DNA of 64,000 bases from Fomes fomentarius (lineage: Eukaryota; Basidiomycota; Agaricomycetes; Polyporales; Polyporaceae). The translations under genes and the position numbers were made by a program. This document shows, in pieces, positions 48,163 through 60,756 of this stretch (positions within the stretch are counted from its first letter, which is position 1; each line of letters starts with the position of its first letter). The stretch spans positions 1-64,000 of the forward strand of contig JABYQN010000005.1 in NCBI GenBank assembly GCA_022606135.1, given 5' to 3'. The notes under the pieces are model-generated. The model was given only the letters and a program-made list of their open reading frames with translations. It had not been told where the DNA came from and ran no database searches.

Positions 48163-49133
48163 TTCAGCTGCACGCTGCGTTGGCAGACGTCTTGCACACG
48201 AGTGGCGCCGCCCGCATTTTCGATTTGATCTCAGTGCGCTGTGGTCCATGCAGCCCGCCTGTTCCCAGCGCGGATGGAGACTCGTTCATGAAGGGTATAG
48301 TCGACCCTGTAGCTCATGAACTATGGGAGTCTGTTGCGACCGTTGTGTTGGGTCGGTAGATGGTACGATGTGGCACTTGAGAAAGTGCTGAAAAATATGG
48401 CACCTCGACCCTGCACAGTCTGCGAATTCCGGATGGTGCCACAGCGGCAGGGGACAATGTCTCCATACGACATTCGTTGACCCACCGAAAAGAGAGAAAC
48501 GTCCGCCGCGTGAAGCAAGACGTAAGTACCCGCGTCGATCTACTTGTAACAGGCCATACCAGGGCCATACACACTTGATCCTGATCAATGATCACACAAC
48601 CATTCAACGTTCAACGTTCAAGTAATATCATCATACATTCGTTCCTGACACAGGACAGGGGAGACAAGAAAGAAGCAGGGGCTAGGAGAAAAGCCATCGT
48701 CCCTCTAACTATCTACTCTCCATCCATCCACCTGCCAGAATTGATGACCCGCGACAGCCTTGTACAAGGTCGCTCGGCCAACGCGGGTCTGCATCAGACC
48801 AGGATGAAGGAAGGGAGGATAGAAGAGGTGATGGCGTGTATGCGGGACGCTACTGGGACGTAGTACGGACTGGGATTCGGAGTCTAGGGACATAAGACAG
48901 GGGTAGGAAGACGTGGTGACGTCGAGGGAGGATGGATGTGTGGAAGGAAAGGAGGACAAGACGGAGTACAACAAGCGCTATGGCACACGAATAGTCCGAA
49001 ACGAACATCAGAGTCCTTGAGAGCCAGTAGGCTTCGTTGAGCTGGGCACGAATTGAGTGGTCCACTCGCGATACAAAGGCTCCGTGATATCGCGAATGGT
49101 CCTTCGAGTCCTGCATCGTGCGGTTGCGGTGTT
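48163..49133. other. Intergenic with out-of-frame HNH 3' end
   Basis: 48163-48357 is the family C-terminus of the HNH copy in a shifted frame (see that gene). From 48360 to 49133 nothing is recognised. Confidence 0.45.
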
Positions 49134-50198
49134 CTAGTTCTTGTCCGCCTTCTCGTCGACCGGGACGGGGACGGCCTCGGTGCCTTCTATGATGGTGTAC
49201 TGCGGCGGCGGGACGAGCATCTCGGCCTCAGCCTCATCAAAGACGACGTCGTACTCGTGTTCGTCCTCGCGTTGACCACGGATGGCGCGAGCAGTGACGA
49301 GGGCGATGACCCACACCATGCGCAGGAGGACGCCGATGCCGCATCCTGCAATCAGACGGATATATATAATTAGCACCGCAGCCACGATCGCGATGGGGTG
49401 GATCAGAAACAAGATGGATCGAAGCAGCACGCAAGGATATATCAGGGATGACGTGGACGGTGGGACGAAAATGTGGAGAATGCAAGGAAGGATGAAAGGA
49501 CGTACCAAGGACGAACGCGACGGCGCGGCCCTCCCAAGGGCCAAGGCTCATGAGAGCGTGGTGGACACGGCGGAGGAAAGAGCCACGGAAGTGCTGGTGA
49601 CGGTGCACCCACATCGGGCGGGGACCGGTCCATCTGTCCTCGCTCTCGGGGACGAAGGCGGGCCTGACGGGGGTGCCGACGAAGGGCAAGACAGGGATGT
49701 CAGCCCCTGTCCCTGTCTTGTCACTGAACTTGACGACGACGGGGCCCTCGCCGCTCATGTGGTGGGCGTGATGAATGCGCGGGCCACCTTGGTTGGGCTT
49801 GATGGGCTCCAGTCCGAGCCACTGTCTGAGGGCGTTGGACGCTTCGAGCGCCTTGGAACGCATGCCCTGGCAGCCTGGACGGCGGTGGGTGGGCAAAGCG
49901 TCATTGTTGACCGCCGGGGCGTTCAGCAACTCGATGGGGTTGCTGGCGAAGACAGGAGCAATGTCGGCGGTAGCATGACCGTAGCGTACTCCGGTGGAGG
50001 AAACTTCGGTCACGATGACCCTGATGGGGCTAGCGACGACTGCACATGGCAATTGGGGTATTTGCGGGTGTGCGATGGGTGGCGTAATGGAAGTGTGGGG
50101 AGGAGGAGTTGAGGGAGAGGTCGTACGAGGGAAGATGGATAGGACTTACCAATGCTCGCGCCGAGGACGACGAGTGCAGGAAGTGCGCCAAAACGCAT
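49134..50198 (-). CDS. Predicted signal-peptide, single-TM protein of unknown function
   Basis: Three exons: 50150-50198, about 49510-50050 and 49134-about 49345. It starts MRFGALPALVVLGASI, a short hydrophobic leader consistent with a signal peptide, followed by a roughly 160-residue luminal or extracellular part rich in Pro/His/Arg (VVASPIRVIVTEVSSTG; ALRQWLGLEPI; HHAHHMSGEGPVVVKF). A long hydrophobic helix formed across the second intron follows (GRAVAFVLGCGIGVLLRMVW), then a short acidic tail (EDEHEYDVVFDEAEAEML). The layout suggests a type I membrane protein. I do not recognise the family. No damage seen. Confidence 0.7.
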
Positions 50199-51704
50199 TC
50201 GGGGATGTGATAGTGGTTGAGAGTAGAGTAGATAAACTGAAGAGATCTGGAGAAAGGCAAGAAAGAAGGTGAACGAGAGTCGGAGGAGGGTAGAAGACAG
50301 GATATGCTACTTGGCTGCGGATCGGTAACGGGCTGGTGTTGAGCAAGAGCCTCCACGCGCCCGCCCCCGCTTCCCCAGCACTCTCCCACGTGCACCTTGC
50401 CTTATTCGGAACACTGCGAGTAGAGCGGCTGCCAGTAGCTGCCACTGGCCAGTGCCAGTGTACATTGACTCGTTCCAATTCCTCACTTCCCTCATCCGCT
50501 AATCGTCCTATCCGAACCTGCACTGCCCAGTGCCATCAACAGCGTCACTCCATTATCCAGCTTGCATCCAGCTGCCTCCGACTCCGATATAGATTCACGG
50601 TCGGAGCGCTCACTGGCACATCCGGATATCTCGTTTAATTTGCAGAAGGCTGGCGCACTGGCATACCAAGCTCGTAGAGTCGACATGTTCCTCTATGACT
50701 TGCCACTGCCACGGTGAAAGGTACTTCCCCGAATAGCCAACTGTCAACCTGACTTGCTGGTCCCAGGTCTCGCCATACACAGACTACGTCGTGGGCTCAC
50801 CTGTAGTACATCCGCCGGACGGTTGCTCAACTCCGAGTCATTCCTCCTCACCTATCGTCAAAAACAATTCATTCTCGCTACTCTCTAGCCGCTCCGACAC
50901 TCACATGTACAGCCATACATACGCCCCAGTACTACTGCTCCGCCTCCAGATGACATGCGTATCTCACTTGCCGAATGCCGAATAACCAGTACGGTACGGT
51001 ACGCCTACAACCACGTACATAGATGACTCCGCCCATACTCACCTGTCACTCGCATCCCTGGTATCCCCGTGAGAGAGAGAGGTGCTGACACCCACGCACG
51101 ATGATCATTCAGAATCAGGAGGTCCAATTTACTTACCTCGGCTACGGCTGCATATGCAGCTCCTTGCACGTCCATATCCGGATCCGGTATCGAGCTCTTC
51201 CTCTGCCACACGGGCCCGATGTCCAGAACCCACTTCTTCTGAACCTTGAGAAGCTCCCGTCTTCCCCAACTTTGTACGATGAGTACAGAATACCTACCTA
51301 CCTAAGATTCGACTCAAGCCGAAGGACACCTCGCATAACATTCACTTCTACTTACGCTTCACCGGTCCAAGGTAGGAGTACTAAGCTCGAAGCACATACG
51401 GAACCCCTCGTCAAACTATAATCACCGGGCATCAAGACGGGTCTATACATACAATACATAACTACTACTACAATAGTAGGTATCTTACAACCCCCCAGCC
51501 CCATGCCCATGCCCATCTCCGTCTCCCACCCCCCTACCTCACTGCCAACGCAGTCGCCACGTCCATACGCAAGAACACAACACACACAACAACATCGACA
51601 ACAACAGCAGCATCGACCGGAATGTCGCCATAGCATCCATCCCCCGCTATTCACCCGCGCCCGCGCCCGCCCTCATCGACATGGAATATCCCGCCCTCGC
51701 CGCC
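50199..51704. other. Intergenic, no gene supported
   Basis: Contains the promoter of the signal-peptide/TM gene and the 3' region of the G-alpha gene. Short frames only. CA/CAA-rich stretches at about 51560-51620 are simple sequence. Confidence 0.45.
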
Positions 51705-54700
51705 CTACGCCAGCCCGATCTTCGTCAAATGCGAACGCATGATCGCCTCGCCAACTGCAAACAAACAAACAACCAACCAAAAAACCAAGCCACAAAAACG
51801 GTACGGTGAAAAAAAAAAAAAAAAAAAACCGCACGACAACGTCAGCAAACCTGCCGCAACCGCACAACAGAAGCACCCTTGGGCCCACTCCCCCACTCCC
51901 CCATTCCCCCATTCCCCCCACCCGAGGTCCCGAGCTCGACTTTGACTTTATATAAAATAGCCGAGCGAGCTTCGGGCAGCTCGAAGCGAGGAGGAAGCGC
52001 GGAGTGTGGAGACTCGGGGGTGTGCGTATCTGGGGGATGCACGCACCGTTGATGATGATCGACTGTGTCGCCTTGATGTCCTGTGCTCGCCGTCACGGGT
52101 ACAGAGAGAGGGGCGATGACGCAACGCGGCGGTTGGTCACGGGAGCAAAGGCGGAAGAGGCAAGGGAGAAGAAAGAAAGAAAGACATCAGTAACGAGCCA
52201 CGATCATCTAGGAATGACTGGCTGTGGGGAAGAGAGGCAGAGGCTTAGTGAGACGTACGAGCATCGAAGTAAAGTGCTGCGGACAGGGAGAAAGAAGCGC
52301 GGACGTCAGTACCACGCGTGTAACACCGACCCGAGAAAGACATATAAAAGGAGTGTATGAAATGAAGAAGCGTACAGCACCGCACCCGGGACACCCCACA
52401 GGGTCGGTGATGAACGCGGAAACGGGCAAGGAAGACTCTCCGTCGCAGGAGATGGGTGATAGAGAGGGTCAAGACGACGTACCAGATACAACGGTCGGTG
52501 CGACACGTCCTTGCGTCTATGTACCTGGATGAAATGTGCCCGGAAGTACTCCGACACCTCCTCGTAGTCGTTTGGCCGGTCGCCGTATGACGATATGCTG
52601 CATATCGCGAAATGGGCAACGAACAAAGGCGCCGCGCCAAGACCAGGGGACGAGCGCGTGGGAGATGTGCAGGGAGTGGATACGAGAACGAGGATTCGGC
52701 GCAATAGAGTGTGATGACGCATTCACATCCGAGGGAACGGCGGGAAGGCAGCAAAGGAGGGCGTAGGGGATGGGAAACGATCGGCCGCAGCAGGGGCAGG
52801 GAAAGAAGACACGGTAATAACACCCAAGGTCAGCAATTCGAACATGAGGATCGATGAACAAGAAGTGAAATCCGACGCACTATTTCCGGACCTTAATCCC
52901 ACTCTCGAGTTTCTGCCGTAGCAGGTCGGTCTACAAACCAACCCAAACCAGACGAGGATGTCAGCCATCCTCGAGCGACGATCTAAACCAACCAAGCAGA
53001 CAAACTCGAAGGGAAGACACACCTTGTTCAGCATGAGCACGAGCGCGGCGTTCGAGAGCAGCTTGTTCGAGCATATCGCCGTGAACAGCTGCAACGAGTC
53101 GTCTATCCGGTTCGTCCGCGGGTCTTCCTCCAGATACTACATACGCAACCCGTGATACCGTCACGTTACGTGAAACACGCCGGGATGCAAGGTGGGCACC
53201 GAAGACACCGAGGACGGAGCGGGCGTTCCGAATCGTCAACGCAATCGGAGCGAAGCAGCGGTCGCAGTCGTGGTGGGGGGGTATCCAGGCACGCCGCGCG
53301 CCGTTACACGAAGCACAAAGGGGCATCACATCGAGAGCGTCGAAATCGTCGGGACGGTTCCAGAATCCAGCAGCCGGTGGCCAAAGACGGGACCGATCAG
53401 TCGACGAACGAAAGGGCGAACGAAAATACGCGGGAAGACGAAGGCGAACGCGGGAACCGCGCAGTCGATCGCGGATTGTGCGAGGGAGGCGGGCGAGAAA
53501 GGCAAGATAACCACCGCGTTCGCGTTCACGTTCGGATTGAAGTTGGAGTCGAGGTCGGAGCAGGGTCGCATGGGAGATGAAAACACGGTGAGAAAGATGT
53601 CACCCACCCACCCACAGGGACCCAAGGGCGCCGCGCGTTATGCGTATGTGTATGCGAGTGCAGTGCAAACGCGGGCGCCCCTGCGTCCTCGTGAATACGA
53701 AACGGGGACACACCTGGTCGAACGCGCTAATCGGCGCCAGAAAAATAATGGCGGTCGCTACAAGGGGGTAAGGAACGTGCTCAGTCAGCCATGGACATGC
53801 GTCTAGGGGATGAACTGAAAACAAAGAGGGCGCATGGCGGCGGCGTCGGTGCGCGGTCGGCGTTGCCACCCGTGGTCCATGCCAGACGCGCTGTCGGACA
53901 AGGTTTGACCGGCCCGCGGGACATTAAGAGAGAAGAATATACGGATAGGACACTCTCGCCACACCGCAGGTGACCGGTGGGGCGTAATCGGACGTACAGG
54001 CGTGTAACAGCGCGGACGCTGGGACGCCAGGCACAGTAAGAGCCCGGCATGCTCGGATGCTCGGACGCTGGCGGACCAAGGCACCGTGCACGGAGGGGGA
54101 GGGCCCGCACATCTGTCCGGAGAAACAGGAACAGAAAGGGACAGGGAAAACTGGAACTCACCGTCGTCAAAATAAGGCACCCACGCGTGTCGCTGTAACG
54201 AGGCAAGCATGATCAGTATGCATGACACTCGCATTCGACGCGCCTGCGTCTGCGCCTGCACCTGCACCTGGCAGCTTCGCAGAGACGACAGTGTGAGAAG
54301 CACTGAAGTCACGCTGCCCGAGGCTGTGGGTGAAGGATGAGAAGAGCGGAGTAATGGTACTCGCCTGGCCGCGCTGTCAAAGACAAGGAGACCACTCGGC
54401 GGTCAGATAGCGGACCACTAAGACACGAGGAACTGGAAGCTAAGACGCACTGCACCGCCGACATCGTACAGGAGCCAATTGTAGTTCGACCCGCCGAGGT
54501 TGATGTCAAACTGGTGTTCTGTCACGCCGATTGTCTGCAGTCGGACATGCAGGATGTCCTCTGTGGGATGCGAGCGGGCATGCCGGTCAGTCACCAGTCG
54601 TCTATTCACGATGCCTTGATGAATGCTGCAGAATGGAATGGTCGTGGACTTACCGTTCGACGGTAGGTAATCTGGTTGCGCGATTCGCCGAATGTTGGCA

Positions 54701-55734
54701 AGGAAACTGTCCGGACAGTCAGAAAGACCCCGGGCGCGCGTACACGGAGGGGTCGGGTGCGTACAAGGCGGCATATTCTTCAAGCTTTAGCTTGTTGTGT
54801 TTTAGTAAGCTCTGCACGCCAGGGTGCCACCACAGGTACTCGATCTCGTCTTGTGATGCAGCGAGGGTCTTCGCGACAATATTTGTGACGGCGGACTGTC
54901 GGAGGGTCATGAGGCCTTTCCGGTAGTCCTCTGAGAGCGGCCAGGAGCGATTTGACGAGTTGAGAGCTTGCCAGCCGGAACGGACGTAGACACCTGTGCG
55001 GCCGCCGGACACAGTGATGCCACCGCTGAGTTCGGCCGCGAGGGCGTCCTCGCTCGCCACGAGGGGGAGGATTTTGTTCCTGACCAGGGCCAGTTCCGGA
55101 AACCATGCGGGATTCGGGCGAGAATGTGTTGAGGAACCGGAACCGGAACCGGAGTGAGAGGTTGTTGAAGTAGATGGAACAAGTGGGACCACGAGTGGAT
55201 CGCCGCCTGAGGCGCCGAGACCATACTCGTAGTCGAGTTCATCGAGGATCATGCGGACGGCGCGGAGGATGTTGAAGTAGACAATGGGCCGCCATGAAGG
55301 TCGCTCGTTCTCGAGGGTCTGGGAAGAGTAGTAGAGCTGGAACTGTTTCTGGAGGGTGGACTTGCCCGACTCGGCCTGACCGAGTAGCATAACTGCGGAG
55401 GTAGGGTAAGCGTGTGTTACGCGTGTTTAGTGCATCTTGAGGCCGTGAAGGCGGCTGGTAGGAGGAATGGAGGGAGTTGGAGGAAGGGGGGATGTGGAGT
55501 ATGGAATGGGCGTGGTGCGAACGCGTCGGGGCCAGTTGAAGAGAAGAGGATTGGCGTACCTTTGACATCCTTGGATTTCCGTCTCCTCATCGCTTCTCGC
55601 TCGCGCTGTGAACGGTGTTGGATGATGTGGGGGATGTAGAGAGAGAGAGGAAAACGGACCCTGAGCTCGTCGTCAATTGCATTGCTGATCCTGAGGGCCT
55701 CAGCCTGTTCGGCGGGAGAGCGTCGCTGGGGCAT
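51705..55734 (-). CDS. Divergent heterotrimeric G-protein alpha subunit (switch-II Gln replaced)
   Basis: Signal-transducing GTPase of a basidiomycete-expanded G-alpha group. Exons: 55660-55734, 55560-55605, 54729-55392, 54654-54706, 54451-54560, 54365-54373 (9 nt), 54162-54192, 53714-53757, 53023-53136, 52881-52930, 52483-52597, 52259-52276, 52047-52080 and 51705-51754. Motifs: G1 LLGQAESGKSTLQKQFQ; a Ser/Gly-rich insert in the helical domain; switch I HVRLQTIGVTEHQFD with the catalytic Arg and Thr; G3 YDVGGARGQRHAW, where canonical proteins have DVGGQ, so the catalytic Gln is Ala; FLAPISAFDQYLEED; G4 MLNKTD; and HFTSMLDIKATQSI near G5. There is no N-terminal Met-Gly for myristoylation. The true first exon may lie upstream, because an acceptor (CCCCAG) sits directly after the ATG used here. 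Confidence 0.85.
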
Positions 55735-57632
55735 GAGGTGAAAAGCAAGGGGATAGGACGGCTTGGGGAGGAGGAGGAAGATGGGAGGAAGGATAAGGAC
55801 GAGCGAGCGTCCCACGGAGAGGGTTCATTGTGATGGAGAAGTGCAGGCCATCATTGTCTGATACTCTCCTTTCACTGCCTCCGCCCATCCTCCGGCTCCC
55901 GTCCTGGTAACCCTCCGGCCAATCCGCCAATCTCTCCCGGCCCTCCCCCGACAACACGGCCGGCCAACGAGCGCCCACGGACATCATCCTCTTCCGCCAT
56001 ATGCAACCATCCATCTTCTTCTCCTCGTCCACCATCGCCCAAACCCGCCATCTCTCCCACCACCCCCACCTTTAGGCCCTGCACACAGGTAAATCACTCT
56101 ATTCTCCTCGTCCGCCCACAATCCCACCTCCCTCTTAACCACTCCCGCTTCCTGCCTCTGACCATCTCATCATCCACTCTGATCATCATCTCGCCCGCAA
56201 CCCTGACATACACACCTCCGCGGCCAGTGGTCATGCACCGTTGACGTGTGCAGAGCTCTCTACTCAAGTACTCACCACCCACTCGCCCTTACCCGCTTAT
56301 CGTCTCCATTGCCTCCTCTGAAGATCTGACGTCCGTGGCCATCGTCTGATCTCCGACGTCTCCTGAGCTCTCCAGTCATCAATTATCACACTCTTCATTT
56401 CGCATCCCGAGCTTCAGCCGCCAGCGCGCTACTGCGGCGCCCATCCTTGCTTCTCTCCTTCTATCCTCCCTATCCTCCCAGCGGTCCGCCAGATCATCAC
56501 CATTCCACCCGCCGTGAACCGCCTCTTTCCACAACCTTCCCGCTCGTCGGAACACAGATCCGTTTCCTGTTTGACTTCTGAGACCTGATCCAACTGCTCT
56601 CTCTCCCTCCGATCGGCAAACGTCTGCTCCCCGTACATCAACGAAGCGTGATCTTATTGAGCACAAACGCCAACATCCGTTCACCCCATGAGCTAAGTCC
56701 TGGACGGAACACGCTGGTGGCACCTTCTCGAATCTCGCTCTTGTTCCTCTGTTCCTTCCGATTCGGACTCAACGTCACACTTAACACCGCAGCGGCTGTG
56801 CAGGTGTAATGCAAGGTTTCGCAAAATCCTTACTTAGCCCCATCCGTGGTTTCACTCCGGCCGAACGCAAGATATCATCGTAACACCAGTTACTCGCCGG
56901 ACCTTGGACTGGGAAACAGCATAATCATCCACCCGCTGCGGACTCGTGACGTACGACGCCCCGCTACACTTCCGCCCAAGCTTCCTAGCGCAGGACTGGT
57001 GTCTGCTGCTTGTGGGCCAGGTCGCTCTTCGTGGCACGACATCGACAGTGACGTGATACCGGTGACCGCCATCCGCGTTCCATGTGTGGGTCAGACATGT
57101 CTGACGCTGGCTCACGGCGAGCACAGGCCGCTTCTTGCGCGTTCGATCTCCCTCTCTCGACTCTCAAGGAAGACAGACTCGGGAACCTCTGGCCCAGTGG
57201 TCCTCGGCACAGGAATTTGAATTTGAGGGCAGATGCCAATGTGCGCGTCTCGTGTCCCTGCACCCGATGCCTACATACATACTCGGCGAACACTTGAACG
57301 AACTTTGCTGGTGCGTTCTATCTACCCATCTATTCATGATCGCACGCGAGCCGAGCACAACCCAGAGAAGGATAACAACGCAAGTAGCAAGTCCATTCCT
57401 AGACATAAACGAATCGTGTTCAATTACTGTTACTGTACATCGTATACAACGACTGTTGACCGTGCACTCCGTTCCATTCATGTCCTCTTCATCCAAATCA
57501 TGACGGCCGTCCCCAGAGACAGAGACAACGTATAGTACACAGCGTATAACGGAGAGAAGAATCGAGATCATACGGAAACCGTGGCAGACGATACAAACAA
57601 ACCAGTCAGACGGTCAGACGATCAGCCGTCGT
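55735..57632. other. Intergenic; possible 5' exon of the G-alpha gene
   Basis: About 1.9 kb. An initial G-alpha exon could lie here, but I could not identify one (a minus-strand ATG at about 55830 opens MNPLRGTLARP, without family support). The rest is pyrimidine-rich on the plus strand with no recognised gene. Confidence 0.4.
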
Positions 57633-59661
57633 CTACGTGCACATGAGCGGCTGGCCCTGGAACGTCCTCGTCGACACGGGGAAGTTCCAGAACGACAGCG
57701 CGATAAGGACATACACGCCTAGCCCCCCCCCCAACTCAGTCAGCACGCGTCTTCAAATCAGGCAGAGAGCCACGGGTAACAAACAACAACAACAACAACA
57801 CGACTCACCAACAAGCACCACCCCACTCATCCAATGCGCCCGCCCGTCCTCGACCGAGAACTTGACGAGCAAGACCGAAAAGAACAGCACGAGCGTCTCG
57901 AGCGGGTCAAACAGCAGCGTGAGCGGCTTGTCCATCCCCCACGCGACGAGCACGAGCACGGGGATGACAAAGAGCGCGATCTGGATGCAGCTCCCGATCG
58001 CGACGCTCATCGCGAGGTCGAACTTGCCCTTGCACGCGACGATCACCGCCGTCGTGTGCTCCGCCGCGTTCGAGATGACGGGGATGATGATGAGCGTGAT
58101 CCACTCGGTCGAGACCGCGGGGTGCGCGGCGACGAGCCCTTCGAGCGAGTCGACCAGGCATTCCGCGGTGAGGTACGCCAGTGCCGTCACGGTGACGAGG
58201 AGGCCTAGGGAGAACCAGGTGTTCAGCTTGAGGTGTTGCGTCTCGTTCTCGCTATCGCTGTCGGTCGACGCGCGTTCGATGTCGACTGCAGGGGCCTCGG
58301 GGTGTTCGTCGACACGGCGGGAATGGAGTTGGTCGTGGATGGAGACCGAGGTTGCCGTCGTGGCCGTTGACGTCCGGCTGAGAGAGCGCGAGCGGAGCGT
58401 TGTCGTCGAGCTCGTCTCGACGTCCAGGAACAAGTGCGTGTGCGAGTAGAACTGGAAGACGAGCTGCACGAACAGCGTCAGCGGCTGCGATTTGCGAGAG
58501 AAGAAGACGGGCGAAGGGACACATACATAACCGATGTAGATCAGGATCAGGATGATCGCGCTGCCACGACTGAGCTGGAGGAGATGCGGTAGCTCCTCTC
58601 CGATTTTGAGGCGGTCGTCGAGGTACTCGTGCTAGACCATTGTCGGTCAGTGCGGCGGGTGTAGGATGCGTGACTGTGACTTACGAAGGCAGCAGGGACT
58701 ATAAGCGAGATGACAGAGACGGTCATGAGCGAAGAGTTGAGCTGCGCGACCATAGGCTGGAACTCCTGCGAATGAAAGCGGAACCCTCCGACTGTCGTAT
58801 ACGCGGTCAGCCGAAACATCACAGACGCGAAGAGAAAGCAGACATTACCGATAAAGGCCATGCCGAGGACAAGCAGCATGTTGCTGAGCAGACCGCCAAG
58901 CAGCGAGCTTTGCACAAGCTCCAGCTTACACTTCAAGAGAGGCAGATTAGTCACGATACACTCTCACCGCGTCGAGTGCGACGTACCTCGCTCAGGGCGA
59001 TGCCCGCAATGATCATCTCCACGACGTTTCCAAGCGTAGCATTGAGCAAGCCGCCGACGGTCGAGCTCGTCCGGTGCGCGACCTGCTCCGTTCCAAAGCC
59101 CAAAAGGGCCGCGAGCGGGATGATGCCAAGACACGAGAAGACAAAGATGAGCGTCGCGCTCTGGTGGGTGTAGTGCAGCGCCCAAGAGACGGGGATGAAG
59201 AGCAGGCAGAAGTTGAGCGGGGTGTAGCGCAGCGTCGCTATGAACGACGCGCGGTACGACGGCTCGGGCCCGAGTGGCTTCGTCGGCGTGAATAGCATGC
59301 GGAGGCGGGCCAAGATCACTGCTCGTTTCGTCAGTGGTTGAGTGGCGGGTGCGACAAGGGCTCCTCCCTCCACCGCGGCGGTGTGGGACGAGAAAAGGCA
59401 CTTCTCGCTCTGGACGCCATCGAGCTTGACATGGGCAGCGGTGGTTGTGGGGGCGGGGACGATAGTCATAGTCGTGCCATCAGTGGAGGATTGCTTGAGG
59501 GCGACTGCAGCAGTCACTTGAGACGACCGGTGACTGGGGCCACTACTAGGGGGTTCGTCGTCGTCCTCTGCGAGAAGGGTGGAGGGGAGAGCGGTGGAAG
59601 GGCGGACGTGCACGCTGTTAACGTTGCTGGATGCATCTGAAGCACAAGAGTCGTTTCCCAT
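57633..59661 (-). CDS. VCX1: Vacuolar Ca2+/H+ antiporter, CAX/VCX1 family
   Basis: Exchanges vacuolar H+ for cytosolic Ca2+ (or Mn2+). Six exons in phase: 58987-59661, 58849-58930, 58685-58791, 58527-58631, 57809-58463 and 57633-57718. A roughly 110-residue Ser/Thr-rich cytosolic N-terminus precedes eleven or so membrane helices. The first cation-exchanger repeat has NATLGNVVEMIIAGIALSE, with the GNVVE c-1 motif. The second repeat has the c-2 motif as VISNAAEHTTAVIVACKG, where GNAAEH is usual. An acidic/Ser-rich loop between the repeats (about 58240-58420) corresponds to the acidic motif region. The C-terminus is short (FWNFPVSTRTFQGQPLMCT). Length of about 560 residues is normal for a fungal CAX with an extended N-terminus. 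No disruption seen. Confidence 0.9.
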
Positions 59662-60756
59662 TCACGATGAGCGTTGTCCGGCGTGGCAAACGTGGAATCC
59701 TCTGTGGGGCGGGAGGCCTATATATGTCTTTGCCCGCCAAGGACGCCTTGGCCGCAATAGGGGCGCCCGCCTCTCATGTGATCGGACCGTGGGTCATGCC
59801 GAGATGCCGAATGGTGTATCGGCCACCTTGGCACACTAGGGCCTGGGCCTTTTCAGTCAGCAATCACAGTGACGCAAGAGATAACACTCACCCTCACGCA
59901 CTGCCGTAAGTACATGTACCTCCATATGCACTGTCGGAAACACTAACGGCGGTTCGATGTTTACGCGTTCGAAAGCCGGAGATTGTCCAAAAGCCAAAAG
60001 TGCAAACGGCGAGCAAAGCTACTTCGCGCACACGCGCCGCGTCAAGGGGACATGCTTCTCGACTGTTCCATGTGCCTTTGCGACGAGATAGGCTGCAGAT
60101 ACACGTAGTATGCCAGTCGCATTGGCGGATATTGGCGATAATTTACAGTACTGAGAGGGGCCGGCGTTCGATACTAATCGTCAATGAGCGGACGGAGAAT
60201 ACATACTCAAAGTCTAGGAGCAATCCAATCACAAGAGCACTCGCCTTCTTCTGCGAATGAAACGTGCAATGACGTTGAATGGCGACTCGCCCACAGCTGA
60301 GCGAGCGCTGAGCATTGCCACCGGAGCCAACTTGGCATCCAGCAGTGGCGGTGCACTGATAACTGCATTGGGCGTCAATACTGTAACTGTCTCAGGCTGT
60401 TCTCAACAACGAAGACATGGATGCATACTGGGGAGGATGATCTTGTCGGAGTGATTAGTACCCACGTCCGTAGTTCACGTCTCACGAGTTTTGTAACGAT
60501 GTAGCCTGAGAAAATGAGATGCGTGGACATGATTTGAACAGACTTCTAGGCAGCCGCCCTACGATAGATCAGTGGTGAATGTAGCTCGAGGTAGCTAAGC
60601 AAGTGTATGACAACGACGATGAGCATATATGTGCTTGACGCAGAGGAGGCAAGCCGGATAAGTAGCACTAGCGGGTGGACCACCCTCCGGGACGGCTGAA
60701 GAACGTTGGCGGACTACGGGGAGCTCAGCATCATAACGCACGTCTGCGCTCGGGGA
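59662..60756. other. Intergenic, no gene supported
   Basis: Upstream region of the antiporter and left flank of the right duplication arm. Only short frames. It contains the deaminase 3'-flank footprint at 60470-60545. Confidence 0.45.
60470..60545 (+). repeat. Footprint of the deaminase-family 3' flank
   Basis: GTCTCACGAGTTTTGTAACG...GTAGCCT...GACATGATTTGAACAGA matches the flank directly downstream of deaminase copies 1 (about 8210-8285) and 2 (about 20300-20365), in the same plus-strand orientation. No deaminase coding sequence is attached. Confidence 0.6.

Noticed and set aside
51811..51829. A19 run that might be a retrocopy tail
   Set aside because: It lies in the last intron of the G-alpha gene, where on the coding strand it is a T-rich tract before the acceptor; no retrocopied sequence is attached.
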